The notes below the pieces were generated by a model. That model did not search any database. It was not told the DNA's origin and worked only from the letters and a program-made list of their open reading frames with translations. This document shows, one piece after another, positions 19,058 to 27,877 of a DNA stretch of 64,000 nucleotides. The translations under genes were made by a program, and so were the position numbers. The DNA comes from Alpinimonas psychrophila (GTDB lineage Bacteria > Actinomycetota > Actinomycetes > Actinomycetales > Microbacteriaceae), in NCBI RefSeq assembly GCF_014137865.1, contig NZ_JACGWU010000001.1, positions 868,001 through 932,000 of the forward strand, given 5' to 3'. Position 1 is the first letter of the stretch. Each line of letters opens with the position of its first letter.

Positions 19058-19797
19058 GGCGCTACGCGACCAGCGGCGTTGAAAGAGGCGTAGGTCATGG
19101 GCATGAGAGAGGCCCACTTCTCTTCCATCTTCTCGGCCACCATCTCGATCTCGCGCTGCGGGAACGAGGGGAAGTGCGTGCCTTCGCGCTTGGTGCGCAG
19201 CGACAGGAAGTTCATGAGCGAGCGCGCATTCATCGTGACGTACATGGACGAGTAGGTGGCAACGGGCAGAACGCCGCGGGCGACCTCGCGGGCGATCCCG
19301 GCGGCCAGCATCCGTTCGTATTCTTCGTACGCCACGGTGACGGCACGTTGGGTGGCCTCCACGGCGAGCGCCGTCTGCTCCGGGGTTCCGGGAACGAAGT
19401 CGTAAGCACCGGGCTTACCGATCTGCACGAGGTTGCGTTCGGGGCCGGGAACGTAAAAGACAGGGTTCAGCTCGCGATAACGCGCCGATTCCTCGTTATA
19501 GCTGGCAATGCGGTGACGCATAAACTCGCGAAACACAAAAATGGGGGCTTGCACGTAAAACGTCATCGAGTTGTGCTCAAAGGGTGAGCCGTGACGATCA
19601 CGCATGAGGTAGTTAATGAGACCGCGATCACGCTTGGCGTCCGCTTCAACGGACTCGGGGCTGTGCATGCTCTCCTCGAGAGTTTGCTCCCCCTGAGTCG
19701 ACACCCGGGCAGCGAACAGCACGTCCGAATCGTGGGCACTCGCGCGCACCAGTTCGACCGTTACATCGGAACGAAATTCAATCTCAGTCACGCCCAT
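19054..19797 (-). CDS. thyX: FAD-dependent thymidylate synthase
   Basis: Makes dTMP from dUMP using methylene-tetrahydrofolate and FAD. The signature RHRIASYNEESARY lies at residues 94-107, including the RHRxxS motif. The ATG at 19797 gives the family N terminus. There is no Shine-Dalgarno; instead a perfect 12-base direct repeat runs up to the start codon, each copy containing a -10-like TACGGT. dapA and dapB flank it at a distance, in line with the usual dapB-thyX-dapA order interrupted by insertions. Confidence 0.96.
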   Translation of the reverse strand: MGVTEIEFRSDVTVELVRASAHDSDVLFAARVSTQGEQTLEESMHSPESVEADAKRDRGLINYLMRDRHGSPFEHNSMTFYVQAPIFVFREFMRHRIASYNEESARYRELNPVFYVPGPERNLVQIGKPGAYDFVPGTPEQTALAVEATQRAVTVAYEEYERMLAAGIAREVARGVLPVATYSSMYVTMNARSLMNFLSLRTKREGTHFPSFPQREIEMVAEKMEEKWASLMPMTYASFNAAGRVAP

Positions 19798-19822
19798 AAC
19801 CGTAACGCAAAACCGTAACGCA
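19798..19822. repeat. Tandem 12-bp repeat at the thyX start
   Basis: AACCGTAACGCA occurs twice, at 19798-19809 and 19811-19822, separated by one base (13-base period). Read on the minus strand this puts two copies of TACGGT in front of the thyX ATG. The upstream copy is placed where a -10 for a short-leader transcript would be. Whether this is a regulator-binding repeat or a recent slippage duplication cannot be told here. Confidence 0.8.
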
Positions 19823-19871
19823 TCGTCACACTAAACACACTCGGGCCCGGCGGCCATAGCCTTGTTTAATC

Positions 19872-20321
19872 ATGGATGTTCTGACTGTCGTCATTGTGCT
19901 GGCCGCCCTCGTGGCGATCTCCACCGCAATCGGCCTCATCGCGCGCGCTCGCGAGGGTCGGGTCGTCACTGCCGATGGGCTCACGCGCCTTGCGGCAATC
20001 GATCTTGGTGCCGACGTTGTCTACGGTGAATTCGCAACGCTCGTTCAGTTTTCCACCGAGTTTTGTACGAAATGCCCGGCCACGCGCGTTCTCCTCTCCC
20101 GAATTGCGGGTGAGACGACCGGCGTCGTGCACGTCGATGTCGATGTGACGCACCGCCAGGATCTCACTCACCGCTTCAACATCATGCAAACCCCCACCAC
20201 GCTCGTGCTGGATGACAGCGGCGCCATTGCCGCTCGCATCGGCGGAGCACCCAAACCCGAAGCGGTCAAGACCGCCCTCGGCATCGCCCTCAGGAGAGAT
20301 CATGGCCACTACATCATCTAA
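19872..20321 (+). CDS. Membrane-anchored thioredoxin-family protein
   Basis: One N-terminal membrane helix (residues 3-24) is followed by a thioredoxin fold. The active site FCTKCP gives a CxxC pair near residues 65-68; strands VHVDVDV and the cis-proline segment MQTPTTLVL follow. The order of elements indicates an extracytoplasmic or membrane-facing thiol-disulfide exchange protein, although CTKC is not the classical CGPC. It overlaps the DUF4395 gene by 20 bases in another frame, so the pair is coupled. Confidence 0.85.
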   Translation: MDVLTVVIVLAALVAISTAIGLIARAREGRVVTADGLTRLAAIDLGADVVYGEFATLVQFSTEFCTKCPATRVLLSRIAGETTGVVHVDVDVTHRQDLTHRFNIMQTPTTLVLDDSGAIAARIGGAPKPEAVKTALGIALRRDHGHYII

Positions 20322-20859
20322 CGCGCAGTCATCTAACAAGCCCAACCCGCTGGAAGCAGCTCCTGGAACGAAGGGCATCGACCCCCGCGGTCCCCGCTTC
20401 GGCGCCACGTTGACACTCATCACGTTGACGGCCGAGATCATCTTGTTGCTCGTCGGACCACAGCTGTCCACCGCCAATTCCGTTCTGGTCAACCTTGCGA
20501 CGCCGTCCACCATTTTGTTGTTGCTCATCGTTATTGTGTTCGCCATCGGCGCTTTTGCCGGTATCACCAAGCACCCCTATGGCGCTATTTTCAAAAAGTT
20601 CATTCGCCCCAACCTGGCGGCACCCACCGAACTTGAGAACCCCAAACCCCCGACGTTCGCGCAGCTCATTGGCTTCATCATCACGCTGGTCGGACTTATT
20701 CTGGCTCTGTTCGGCCTCACGACTGGTGCTCTTATTGCCGTGGCCTTTGCTTTCGTCGCTGCCTTCTTGAATTCCGTCTTTGGTTATTGCTTGGGGTGCC
20801 AAATCTACGTTTTGTTCGTTCGCGCGGGTATTGTCGGACGTGGAAGCGCCACCGCCTAA
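20302..20859 (+). CDS. DUF4395 family membrane protein
   Basis: A 185-residue protein with four membrane helices and a conserved YCLGCQIY motif (a CxxC) near the end. DUF4395 proteins recur next to thioredoxins and sulfurtransferases in actinobacteria and may take part in membrane thiol chemistry; no activity has been assigned that I know of. The ATG at 20302 has an AGGAG Shine-Dalgarno and lies inside the thioredoxin gene, so both are probably made together. The N-terminal 35 residues are polar and Pro-rich. Confidence 0.85.
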   Translation: MATTSSNAQSSNKPNPLEAAPGTKGIDPRGPRFGATLTLITLTAEIILLLVGPQLSTANSVLVNLATPSTILLLLIVIVFAIGAFAGITKHPYGAIFKKFIRPNLAAPTELENPKPPTFAQLIGFIITLVGLILALFGLTTGALIAVAFAFVAAFLNSVFGYCLGCQIYVLFVRAGIVGRGSATA

Positions 20860-20925
20860 ACCGCACCTTGCGCTCGACTCGGCATTACCGAGTCGCGGTT
20901 GCCTCCCTCACTCTTGGAGGTAATC

Positions 20926-21846
20926 GTGGCAGCATCCCTTTCCGTCCTAATCGCGGGCGGCACCGGCCTCATCGGCCGTGAGCTCACGGCCGAACTCGAA
21001 GCCGCGGGTCACGTGGTGCACACGCTGACACGCTCGGCCGAACTCGCCGCCACAGAATCTCGCACGTACGTCTGGAACCCGGGCGTAACATCCTTGAATC
21101 TGGATGCTCTCGGCACCTTCGACGCCATCATCAACCTTGCGGGCTCCTCCATCAGCCAGATGCCCTGGACTGCCAAGCGCCGCGCCGCCATCCTGCACTC
21201 ACGGTTGGCCGCGACCAACGCGGTTACCGAAGCGATCGCAACTTCGACCCGGCCACCAGCGATTCTGCTCAACGGTTCCGCGGTGGGTTTCTACGGCGAC
21301 CGTGGTGCCGAAACACTCACAGAGGTCTCGCCTCGCGGTGCAGGATTCTTACCCGACGTCGTGGTTGCGTGGGAAGCCGCCGCGAAAGCTGCCCCCGCAG
21401 GTGTCCGCGTGGTACTCCTGCGCACCGGACTCGTGCTCTCTTCCACCGGTGGCGCTCTTGGACCCTTGAGACTTCTGACGAAGATTGGCATGGCCGGCCC
21501 GCTCGCCGGCGGGAACGCCTGGTGGCCATGGATTAGCCTGCGTGATGAAGTGCGAGCGATCATTCACCTCCTCACGTCGGACGTGTGGGGGCCCGTGAAC
21601 CTTGTGGGGCCGCAGCCGGAGACATCCGGAACCGTTATGCACGTGCTCGCCCAGCGCCTCAAACGCCCCTTCTGGCTTCCCGCTCCCGGGTTCGCCATCA
21701 CGGCACTGCTCGGTCAAGCCGGGCGGGAGCTCCTCCTGGCCAGCCAGCGTCTTCAACCCACTGTTTTGCTCGCCGACGGTTTCACTTTTCTCGACCTCAC
21801 GGTGGGAAGCGCGATTGCCCAAACCGAGGCCGCTTCCAAAAAGTAA
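20926..21846 (+). CDS. TIGR01777 family NAD(P)-binding epimerase/oxidoreductase
   Basis: Extended short-chain dehydrogenase-like protein. The nucleotide-binding motif is IAGGTGLIGREL at the N terminus; INLAGSSI, NGSAVGFYGDRG and LRTGLVLSSTGGAL are hallmark segments of the TIGR01777 (YfcH/SulA-like) group, whose substrate is not known. The GTG at 20926 has a GGAGG Shine-Dalgarno. 306 residues is the usual size. It stands 66 bases after DUF4395 and may be a separate unit. Confidence 0.88.
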   Translation: MAASLSVLIAGGTGLIGRELTAELEAAGHVVHTLTRSAELAATESRTYVWNPGVTSLNLDALGTFDAIINLAGSSISQMPWTAKRRAAILHSRLAATNAVTEAIATSTRPPAILLNGSAVGFYGDRGAETLTEVSPRGAGFLPDVVVAWEAAAKAAPAGVRVVLLRTGLVLSSTGGALGPLRLLTKIGMAGPLAGGNAWWPWISLRDEVRAIIHLLTSDVWGPVNLVGPQPETSGTVMHVLAQRLKRPFWLPAPGFAITALLGQAGRELLLASQRLQPTVLLADGFTFLDLTVGSAIAQTEAASKK

Positions 21847-21903
21847 CGCACGCGTAACCTTCTCAGTTTCTTGTGAGGCACATGCTCCCGCTAGCGTGGA
21901 GTC

Positions 21904-22395
21904 ATGGGAGTTCGCATCGAAAAAATTGACCTACCCGGAATTGGAGTGCGTCACGATGTCGTGACCTCCAGTGGCCGGCACATCGGCGTCTTGAGCTATC
22001 GCAGCGGTGAGCGCGAGCTCGCCGTTTATGACAAAGCCGATCCGGATGCGATTGTCGCGTCTGTTCCCCTCAACGGGGACGAGGCCGCCGCGCTTTCGGA
22101 CCTCCTGGGTCATGCTGCGTTGCTCAGCCAGCTTTCCGGCCTCGGCGGGGCGGTGGGCTTGTTTACGGAGCACATTCAATTGCCGTCGGACTCGCGGTAT
22201 CTTGATCGACCCTTAGGCGACACAAAAGCCCGCACAAAGACCGGCGTCTCGATTGTAGCGATCTTGCGCGGCGACCATGTCATCGCGTCGCCAACCCCCC
22301 TAGAAATCTTGCACGAGGATGACTTGATCGTTGCCGTGGGCACCCGCCAGGGCCTTGATGCGCTCGACAAACTTCTGGTTCACAGTCAGGTCTAG
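21904..22395 (+). CDS. TrkA-C domain regulatory subunit of K+/H+ antiporter (KhtT-like)
   Basis: A 163-residue soluble protein. The C-terminal RCK_C/TrkA-C domain (about 85-160) contains TGVSIVAILRGDHVIASPTPLEILHEDD-type features, split here as GVSIVAILRG and LEILHEDDLIVAVGTRQGL. It matches KhtT, which gates the KhtU antiporter in Bacillus in response to nucleotides. It lies three bases before the antiporter gene. A TAGCGT box six bases before the ATG suggests a leaderless message. Confidence 0.88.
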   Translation: MGVRIEKIDLPGIGVRHDVVTSSGRHIGVLSYRSGERELAVYDKADPDAIVASVPLNGDEAAALSDLLGHAALLSQLSGLGGAVGLFTEHIQLPSDSRYLDRPLGDTKARTKTGVSIVAILRGDHVIASPTPLEILHEDDLIVAVGTRQGLDALDKLLVHSQV

Positions 22396-22398
22396 CTG

Positions 22399-23634
22399 AT
22401 GGACCACGAGGTACTCATGCTGATTGAGGTTGGGGCATTGCTCCTGGGCCTCAGTTTGCTGGGTCGCGTGGCATCTCACTATGGGCAGTCGCCTATCCCC
22501 TTGTATATGACCGCCGGTCTGGCATTCGGTGCAGGCGGACTCTTTCCGCTCTCGGCCAGCACCGAGTTCCTCTCCGCCGGCTCAGAACTCGGCGTCGTGC
22601 TGCTGCTTCTTCTGCTGGGTCTGGAGTACTCTCCCCAAGAATTAATGGGGAACCTCAAATCTTCCGCTCGGGCAGGAATCTGGGATGCCATTCTCAATGC
22701 TCTGCCCGGAGCTGCCTTTGCCCTGTTGATGGGGTGGGGTCCGGTGGCCGCCCTGGCGATGGCGGGAGTGACGTGGATCTCGTCGTCTGGCGTCATCGCC
22801 AAGGTACTGCGGGACTTGGGGCGCCTAGGTAACCGCGAGACTCCGACTATTTTGTCGGTACTGGTAATCGAAGACCTCGCGATGGCCTTTTATCTTCCCG
22901 TTCTCTCCGCCGTCGTCATTGGCGCCAGCTTGCTCCAGGGGTCCATCACCGTGGCCATCGCCGTGGGTTCGGTGATGTTAGTGCTGTACCTCGCTGTGCG
23001 CCACGGAAAGCGCCTCTCCCGCATCTTTACTCCTGATCACCCCGAATCGCTGCTGTTGGGCGTTCTCGGGCTGGCTATGCTGGTGGCCGGCCTAGCCGCG
23101 CAGGTTCAGGTATCCAGTGCCGTCGGCGCGTTCCTCGTGGGGATCGCACTCTCGGGCCAAGTTGCCCAGAACGCCGAAAAACTACTGCGGCCGCTTCGTG
23201 ACCTTTTCGCCGCGATTTTCTTCGTCTTTTTTGGCTTCATGACAAACCCTGCCGATATTCCCACGGTCATCCTGCCTGCTGTTTTTTTGGCCATCGTAAC
23301 AATGTCGACGAAAGTTCTCACCGGATACTTTGCCGCCAAACGCGCGGGCATCGGTCGCCCCGGTCGCTGGCGTACCGGACTGGCGCTCACTCCTCGAGGC
23401 GAATTCTCGATCATCATTGCGGCTCTCGCCGTGACGGCGGGCGTCGAGCCTATGATTGCGCCTCTCGCCGCCACGTACATGCTCGTGACCGTCATCGTGG
23501 GGCCGCTCCTCGCCCGTGTGACTGACACGGCGTGGTTCAAGGACCGTATGCGCCTGGCCCATGAGAGCGTGGACACCACAACAAACGTGATGCTGGATCC
23601 TCACACGGATTCCAACAGCACGCAGGTTGCCTAG
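22399..23634 (+). CDS. CPA2-family K+(Na+)/H+ antiporter (KhtU/KefB-like)
   Basis: A 411-residue membrane protein with about 12-13 helices. LLLLLLGLEYSP, WISSSGVIAKVLRDLG, VIEDLAMAFYLPVL and ALTPRGEFSIIIA are CPA2 signatures; the ED of VIEDLAMA is the ion-binding pair. Unlike Kef proteins it has no C-terminal TrkA-N domain: that regulatory role falls to the preceding TrkA-C subunit. The C-terminal 30 residues are polar. Potassium efflux coupled to proton entry is the likely function. Confidence 0.9.
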   Translation: MDHEVLMLIEVGALLLGLSLLGRVASHYGQSPIPLYMTAGLAFGAGGLFPLSASTEFLSAGSELGVVLLLLLLGLEYSPQELMGNLKSSARAGIWDAILNALPGAAFALLMGWGPVAALAMAGVTWISSSGVIAKVLRDLGRLGNRETPTILSVLVIEDLAMAFYLPVLSAVVIGASLLQGSITVAIAVGSVMLVLYLAVRHGKRLSRIFTPDHPESLLLGVLGLAMLVAGLAAQVQVSSAVGAFLVGIALSGQVAQNAEKLLRPLRDLFAAIFFVFFGFMTNPADIPTVILPAVFLAIVTMSTKVLTGYFAAKRAGIGRPGRWRTGLALTPRGEFSIIIAALAVTAGVEPMIAPLAATYMLVTVIVGPLLARVTDTAWFKDRMRLAHESVDTTTNVMLDPHTDSNSTQVA

Positions 23635-23665
23635 GGGTCTGGGTGGCTGGCTGGCGTGAGCCTGC

Positions 23666-24721
23666 CTAAGGCACGAGGACAGCGCGACCGCGCAGATCTC
23701 CGTGGTGAAGGCGCTCGTAGGCCGTGGGGCCATCGTCAAGGCTGAACTGTTCAAACTCGACCTTAATTTTGCCCTGCTGAGCAAGTTCGATGACCTCCAT
23801 GAGCTCGAGGCGTGACCCCCAATAGGGCGTGCGAATGTTGACGTCATACGCGGTGGCGCCAAAACCGACAGGCAACATTCCCCCGCCAATTCCCACGATG
23901 TGGAGGTCACCCTCCGGACGTACGAGCTTGGAGGCCAACTCGACCGTGGGCTGAGCTCCGACAAAGTCAAATACCGCGTTCGCACCAATTCCGCCGGTGA
24001 GCTCGTGCACCCGGGCAATCGCGTCGTCATTGCTCTGGAAAGTGTGATGCGCACCAACCTCTTTTGCCAACGCCAGCTTGGCATCGCTGATGTCGAGAGT
24101 AATGACGGTAGCGCCTGTCAGCGCGCGCAATAGCTGGATCGCCATGTGGCCCAGACCACCCGCGCCAATCGTGACCGCGGTGGAACCCGCTCCAAGCTTC
24201 GAAAGAGAATTCTTGATCGCGTGATACGGGGTGAGGGCCGCATCCGTGAGCGACACGTTCTGCACTGGATCAAGGGTGCCCAGCGCGACGAGGTGGCGCG
24301 GAGAGTCGATGAGGAGGTACTCCGCCATGGCTCCGGGCGAACCGAGTCCGGGAGGTTGAATCCCCATTCCTGCGGCAAAGGGGCACAACATTTCTTTTCC
24401 TTGAACGCAGTACGAGCAGGTTCCGCAACCCCAGGGCCCGTAAACGGCGACGGAATCACCGATCGCAAATTCTGTGACGCCATCGCCCAGCTCGTGGACG
24501 ATTCCCGCACCTTCGTGCCCCAGTGTGAGCGGAGTGCTCCAGCCCATCACTCCAAAGGCTTCCGCGGGAAGGCTCATGACGAACTCGTCGGAGTGACATA
24601 CTCCGGCGGCGGTGACTTTCAGAACAATCTGCCCCGGGCCCGCGTGCGGCTTGGGTATCGTCATGATCTTGGGGGCATCGCCCACGGTGACGTATTGCAG
24701 AGCTTTCATCATTTCGGCCAT
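23666..24721 (-). CDS. Zinc-dependent NAD(P) alcohol dehydrogenase
   Basis: Medium-chain dehydrogenase of 351 residues. Catalytic zinc ligands are in GVCHSDE and GHEGAG; the structural zinc is held by the four cysteines of CGTCSYCVQGKEMLC. The Rossmann motif is GAGGLGHMAIQLL. This layout resembles the AdhT/AdhP type primary-alcohol enzymes. The ATG at 24721 has a GAGGAA Shine-Dalgarno eight bases upstream. Convergent with the antiporter gene. The 183 bases before it (24722-24904) hold a TTGACT hexamer but no clear -10. Confidence 0.9.
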   Translation of the reverse strand: MAEMMKALQYVTVGDAPKIMTIPKPHAGPGQIVLKVTAAGVCHSDEFVMSLPAEAFGVMGWSTPLTLGHEGAGIVHELGDGVTEFAIGDSVAVYGPWGCGTCSYCVQGKEMLCPFAAGMGIQPPGLGSPGAMAEYLLIDSPRHLVALGTLDPVQNVSLTDAALTPYHAIKNSLSKLGAGSTAVTIGAGGLGHMAIQLLRALTGATVITLDISDAKLALAKEVGAHHTFQSNDDAIARVHELTGGIGANAVFDFVGAQPTVELASKLVRPEGDLHIVGIGGGMLPVGFGATAYDVNIRTPYWGSRLELMEVIELAQQGKIKVEFEQFSLDDGPTAYERLHHGDLRGRAVLVP

Positions 24722-24904
24722 GACATTCCTCGGTTCGATCTGAAGCCTCGCGAGCAACTGCTGATGCTCACGCAATCTCAATTTCAGACGCTAGTCAACA
24801 CCTAGACCGTAGGAAATACCAGCGTTGACCCCAGACGTTCACAAAATTCCCAGTGAGCGCGCCCGGCCAGAACAGGCGGCGCCACGGTATCGGCTGAGAG
24901 ATGG

Positions 24905-26035
24905 CTACGGGCTGACCGCGAGCACGAGGAAAGCACCAAAGAGCGCCAAATGAACGCCGCCCTGAAGGACGGTCGCGCGGCCCGGAACCACCGTGAGCGT
25001 GCTGACGATAAGAGTCACGGCCAAGAGAACAATTTCTTTGCCCCCCAGACCTAGCGCCACGTTGAAACCAAAGACAAGCGAGAGCACGGCAATCACGGGG
25101 ATCGTGAGGCCAATGCTCGCCATCGCAGACCCATAGGCCAAGTTCAGACTCTTCTGGGTTCGGCCCAAGTAGGCAGCCCGAATTGCCGAAACAGCCTCCG
25201 GCGCCAACACCAGCAAGGCAATGCTCACGGCAACGACGACCTGTGGCAGTCCAAGGTCGCTCACTGCAGATTCGATCAACGGGCTCGTCACCTTGGCCAG
25301 CCCAACAACCCCCACAAGCGAAATGGTCAGCAGGGCGAGGCTGATGATGGCCGTGCGCCGAGAGGGGGACGCGGCATGGGCTTTCTTTACCGACTCCCCG
25401 TTTGAGGACTCTGCTTTTGTGGACTCTGACTTGGGGAGCATCGGCGGCAAGAAGAAATCACGATGGCGGTAGGTCTGTACGAAGACGAACAGCAGGTAGA
25501 GGCCGAGCGAGGCTGCGGCAGCATAGGTGAGCTGCGTGGCCGAGAATGTCGGACCTGCCGTACTGGTGGTGAACGTCGGCAACACCAAGCTGAGCGTGGC
25601 AATCACGGCAATCGTGGCAAGCGCGCCGCCGACCCCTTCGCTCTTGAACGTGGCCACACGTTTGCGAAGAGCCTTGATGACGATCGCGATTCCCACGATC
25701 CCGTTGCAGGTAATCATGACGGCCGCAAAAACAGTGTCTCGGGCCAATTCACTGGAGCTATCGGGCGAGGACAGCATGAGCGTCACAATCATGCCCACTT
25801 CGATGATGGTGACCGCGAGCGCGAGAATAAGAGAACCGAATGGCTCCCCGACCCGATGGGCTACCACCTCGGCGTGATGAACGGCCGCAATAATGGATGC
25901 CGCCAAAACGAGACCCAAAACGGCCAAGATGGCATCCGGCAGACTGCGCCCCCAGGACAGAGCCAATGCAATGAGCGCAACCACGGGTAGGGCGAGAAAA
26001 CTCCGGCTAATAATGAGCTCGAAAGTCTTCGACAT
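24905..26035 (-). CDS. ChaA-type Ca2+(Na+)/H+ antiporter
   Basis: A 376-residue CaCA-superfamily transporter with two sets of about five helices joined by a hydrophilic Ser/Lys-rich loop (around residues 205-232). The alpha-repeats are GEPFGSLILALAVTIIEVGM and LAPEAVSAIRAAYLGRTQKS with the conserved acidic residues. Probably expels calcium or sodium in exchange for protons. It shares this segment with another antiporter but not an operon. Confidence 0.9.
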   Translation of the reverse strand: MSKTFELIISRSFLALPVVALIALALSWGRSLPDAILAVLGLVLAASIIAAVHHAEVVAHRVGEPFGSLILALAVTIIEVGMIVTLMLSSPDSSSELARDTVFAAVMITCNGIVGIAIVIKALRKRVATFKSEGVGGALATIAVIATLSLVLPTFTTSTAGPTFSATQLTYAAAASLGLYLLFVFVQTYRHRDFFLPPMLPKSESTKAESSNGESVKKAHAASPSRRTAIISLALLTISLVGVVGLAKVTSPLIESAVSDLGLPQVVVAVSIALLVLAPEAVSAIRAAYLGRTQKSLNLAYGSAMASIGLTIPVIAVLSLVFGFNVALGLGGKEIVLLAVTLIVSTLTVVPGRATVLQGGVHLALFGAFLVLAVSP

Positions 26036-26052
26036 CCCCCAATATTACGTGG

Positions 26053-26502
26053 TTAGGCGGGATGCATCTTGCTGAATGCTATGGCCGTGCGTACAGCCGA
26101 TCGCGCTCGCCGGCGGTCACCGCTGGCGTCGTAGGCCAGTCCTAGGCGCATCCAGGCGCGCCAACTTTCTGGTGTTGCCTCCACTTCGGCGGCGTACAGC
26201 GGAAACTCTTCATCGGCCGATTCGCGGATGGTGCGACCGCTCGGTCGATGCGCCAACGTATCTTCTGGCAGACCATTTTCGGCCTGCAGTCGTTTGATAA
26301 GGCGCCCGCTGCGAATACCGAAGGAAAGTTCCCGGATCAATGCCCAGACTCCGATCAGAGGAAGCACCAGGAGAGCGATCCCCATGGCGATAACAACACC
26401 GTTGCCGGAGGACATCATGATGAACGCCTGATAACCGGCAACCCACATGTACAACACGAGGAGGATCGCCATAAAGACCGAACCAATAACGGCACGGGTC
26501 AT
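26053..26502 (-). CDS. Two-helix membrane protein with a C-terminal TPR-like segment
   Basis: A 149-residue protein. Two membrane helices (about 7-27 and 36-58) precede a cytoplasmic tail with WRAWMRLGLAYDASGDRRRARSAVRTAI, one tetratricopeptide-like hairpin. No enzymatic motif is visible. The gene overlaps the end of dapB by four bases on the same strand, so it is probably translated with it; I know it as a frequent unnamed partner of dapB in actinobacteria but not its function. Confidence 0.75.
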   Translation of the reverse strand: MTRAVIGSVFMAILLVLYMWVAGYQAFIMMSSGNGVVIAMGIALLVLPLIGVWALIRELSFGIRSGRLIKRLQAENGLPEDTLAHRPSGRTIRESADEEFPLYAAEVEATPESWRAWMRLGLAYDASGDRRRARSAVRTAIAFSKMHPA

Positions 26503-27236
26503 GCGATGCGCTCGCTGATCTTGAGGACACGATCGAGGCCGACAAGTTTGCCCTTCAGGCCAGGAAGCGCCCGTAACGCTGCCATGATGCCCGCTTCATA
26601 CGACCGGTCCGAGAGCGTGGTGTGGGTAATCCTGACGGTTTCCCCCACGCCGCCAAAGATGACCTCTTGTTGTGCGATGACCCCCTGCATGCGCAGACTG
26701 TGCACCGGCACACCAGCCACCAGTTGGCCCCTCGCGCGTTGGTCGGCGTGCGGAGCTGAAACATCAGAGTCTCGTGCCTTTGCGATGCGTTCGGCTGTGC
26801 TGACGGCGGTTCCTGAGGGCGAGTCAACCTTGTGCACGCCATGCGTTTCGACGATTTCGATCGAGTCAAAGTGTCGCGCGGCTAACGCGGCCAAGTGACT
26901 GGCCACAGCGGACCCTATGGAGAAGTTGGAGATAAAAATAACGCCCACTTCAGGATGCTCGGCGATAAGAGGTTCCACCGAGGCGATTCGTTCAGCAGAC
27001 CAACCCGAGGTGCCAATCAGGATGCTCTTCTCGTGCGCGAGGGCCAACTCTAGAACCTTGCGGCTGATGGAGGGAAGCGAGACATCCACAATGACATCGG
27101 CGACCAACGCCTCCGTGAGATCACTACTGGACCCTAGCTCCGCCGCGACATGGAAGTCTTCGGACGCCGAAATCAATCGACAGACCAGACTGCCCAGTTT
27201 GCCGGAGGCGCCGACTACGGCCACAGAAATACTCAC
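26499..27236 (-). CDS. dapB: 4-hydroxy-tetrahydrodipicolinate reductase
   Basis: Second step of the diaminopimelate branch; reduces hydroxytetrahydrodipicolinate with NAD(P)H. Rossmann motif VVGASGKLGSL at 7-17; IGTSGW and NFSIGSAV are typical. The catalytic segment ETHGVHKVDSPSGTA keeps the first histidine and the lysine of the E. coli EAHHRHK motif but has Gly at the second histidine. The start codon is GTG at 27236. It is 245 residues long. Confidence 0.95.
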   Translation of the reverse strand: MSISVAVVGASGKLGSLVCRLISASEDFHVAAELGSSSDLTEALVADVIVDVSLPSISRKVLELALAHEKSILIGTSGWSAERIASVEPLIAEHPEVGVIFISNFSIGSAVASHLAALAARHFDSIEIVETHGVHKVDSPSGTAVSTAERIAKARDSDVSAPHADQRARGQLVAGVPVHSLRMQGVIAQQEVIFGGVGETVRITHTTLSDRSYEAGIMAALRALPGLKGKLVGLDRVLKISERIA

Positions 27237-27269
27237 AACAGAATTCTAGCTGCGCGGTCGCGGGTTCCT

Positions 27270-27872
27270 TTAGATTCCGTAGCCCTCGGGAACACCCGTG
27301 CGAAGCTCCACCGGGAGGTGCCCCAAATCGTTGTGCGCCACGAGGGCCCAGGGTCGCCCTGGGCGCTGCTGAATGACGGTGATTCCGCAATTCGCTTGGT
27401 TCAGGGTGACCCACTTCCATTCGGGGGCGCCCAGAACTTCACGAACAAACCAGGCGATCACGTTGTTATGCGTCACGAGAAGATCCGTGTGTCCTTGGCG
27501 GCCGGGGGCCAAGAATTCCGCGATAGCGTCGGAAAGCTGCGCTGAACCCGCCTCAACCTCTGCTTCCGTCACCGATCCAAAGAAGGGGTCAAAAGCGGAA
27601 GGTACTTCATCGGTCTTTCCCGAGGGAACGCAATCCATCAACAGTGCGGAAGGTTCCGCTGAGAGCGAAGGAAGCCGTTCTCCCAAGACCCGGACGGTCT
27701 CCCAGGCACGCTCTAGGGGAGAGTGCCACGCATGAGAAATTTGCAATCCCCCGAGACGATCACCCAAGGCAATCGCTTGGCGGACTCCGCGCGGCGACAG
27801 CGGGCCATCTATCACGCCGTGCTCAGCATCAAGCTGCTCACCGTGACGAACCAGAATTATGTTGTGCGCCAT
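27270..27872 (-). CDS. Histidine phosphatase (phosphoglycerate mutase-like) family protein
   Basis: A 200-residue protein with the LVRHGE motif (residues 7-12) whose histidine is phosphorylated during catalysis, HSPLERAWET in the second half of the site, and LLVTHNNVI with the second catalytic histidine. Substrate unknown. It lies five bases after the M16 protease gene and before dapB, and is thus probably co-transcribed with the protease. Confidence 0.87.
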   Translation of the reverse strand: MAHNIILVRHGEQLDAEHGVIDGPLSPRGVRQAIALGDRLGGLQISHAWHSPLERAWETVRVLGERLPSLSAEPSALLMDCVPSGKTDEVPSAFDPFFGSVTEAEVEAGSAQLSDAIAEFLAPGRQGHTDLLVTHNNVIAWFVREVLGAPEWKWVTLNQANCGITVIQQRPGRPWALVAHNDLGHLPVELRTGVPEGYGI

Positions 27873-27877
27873 GTGCC

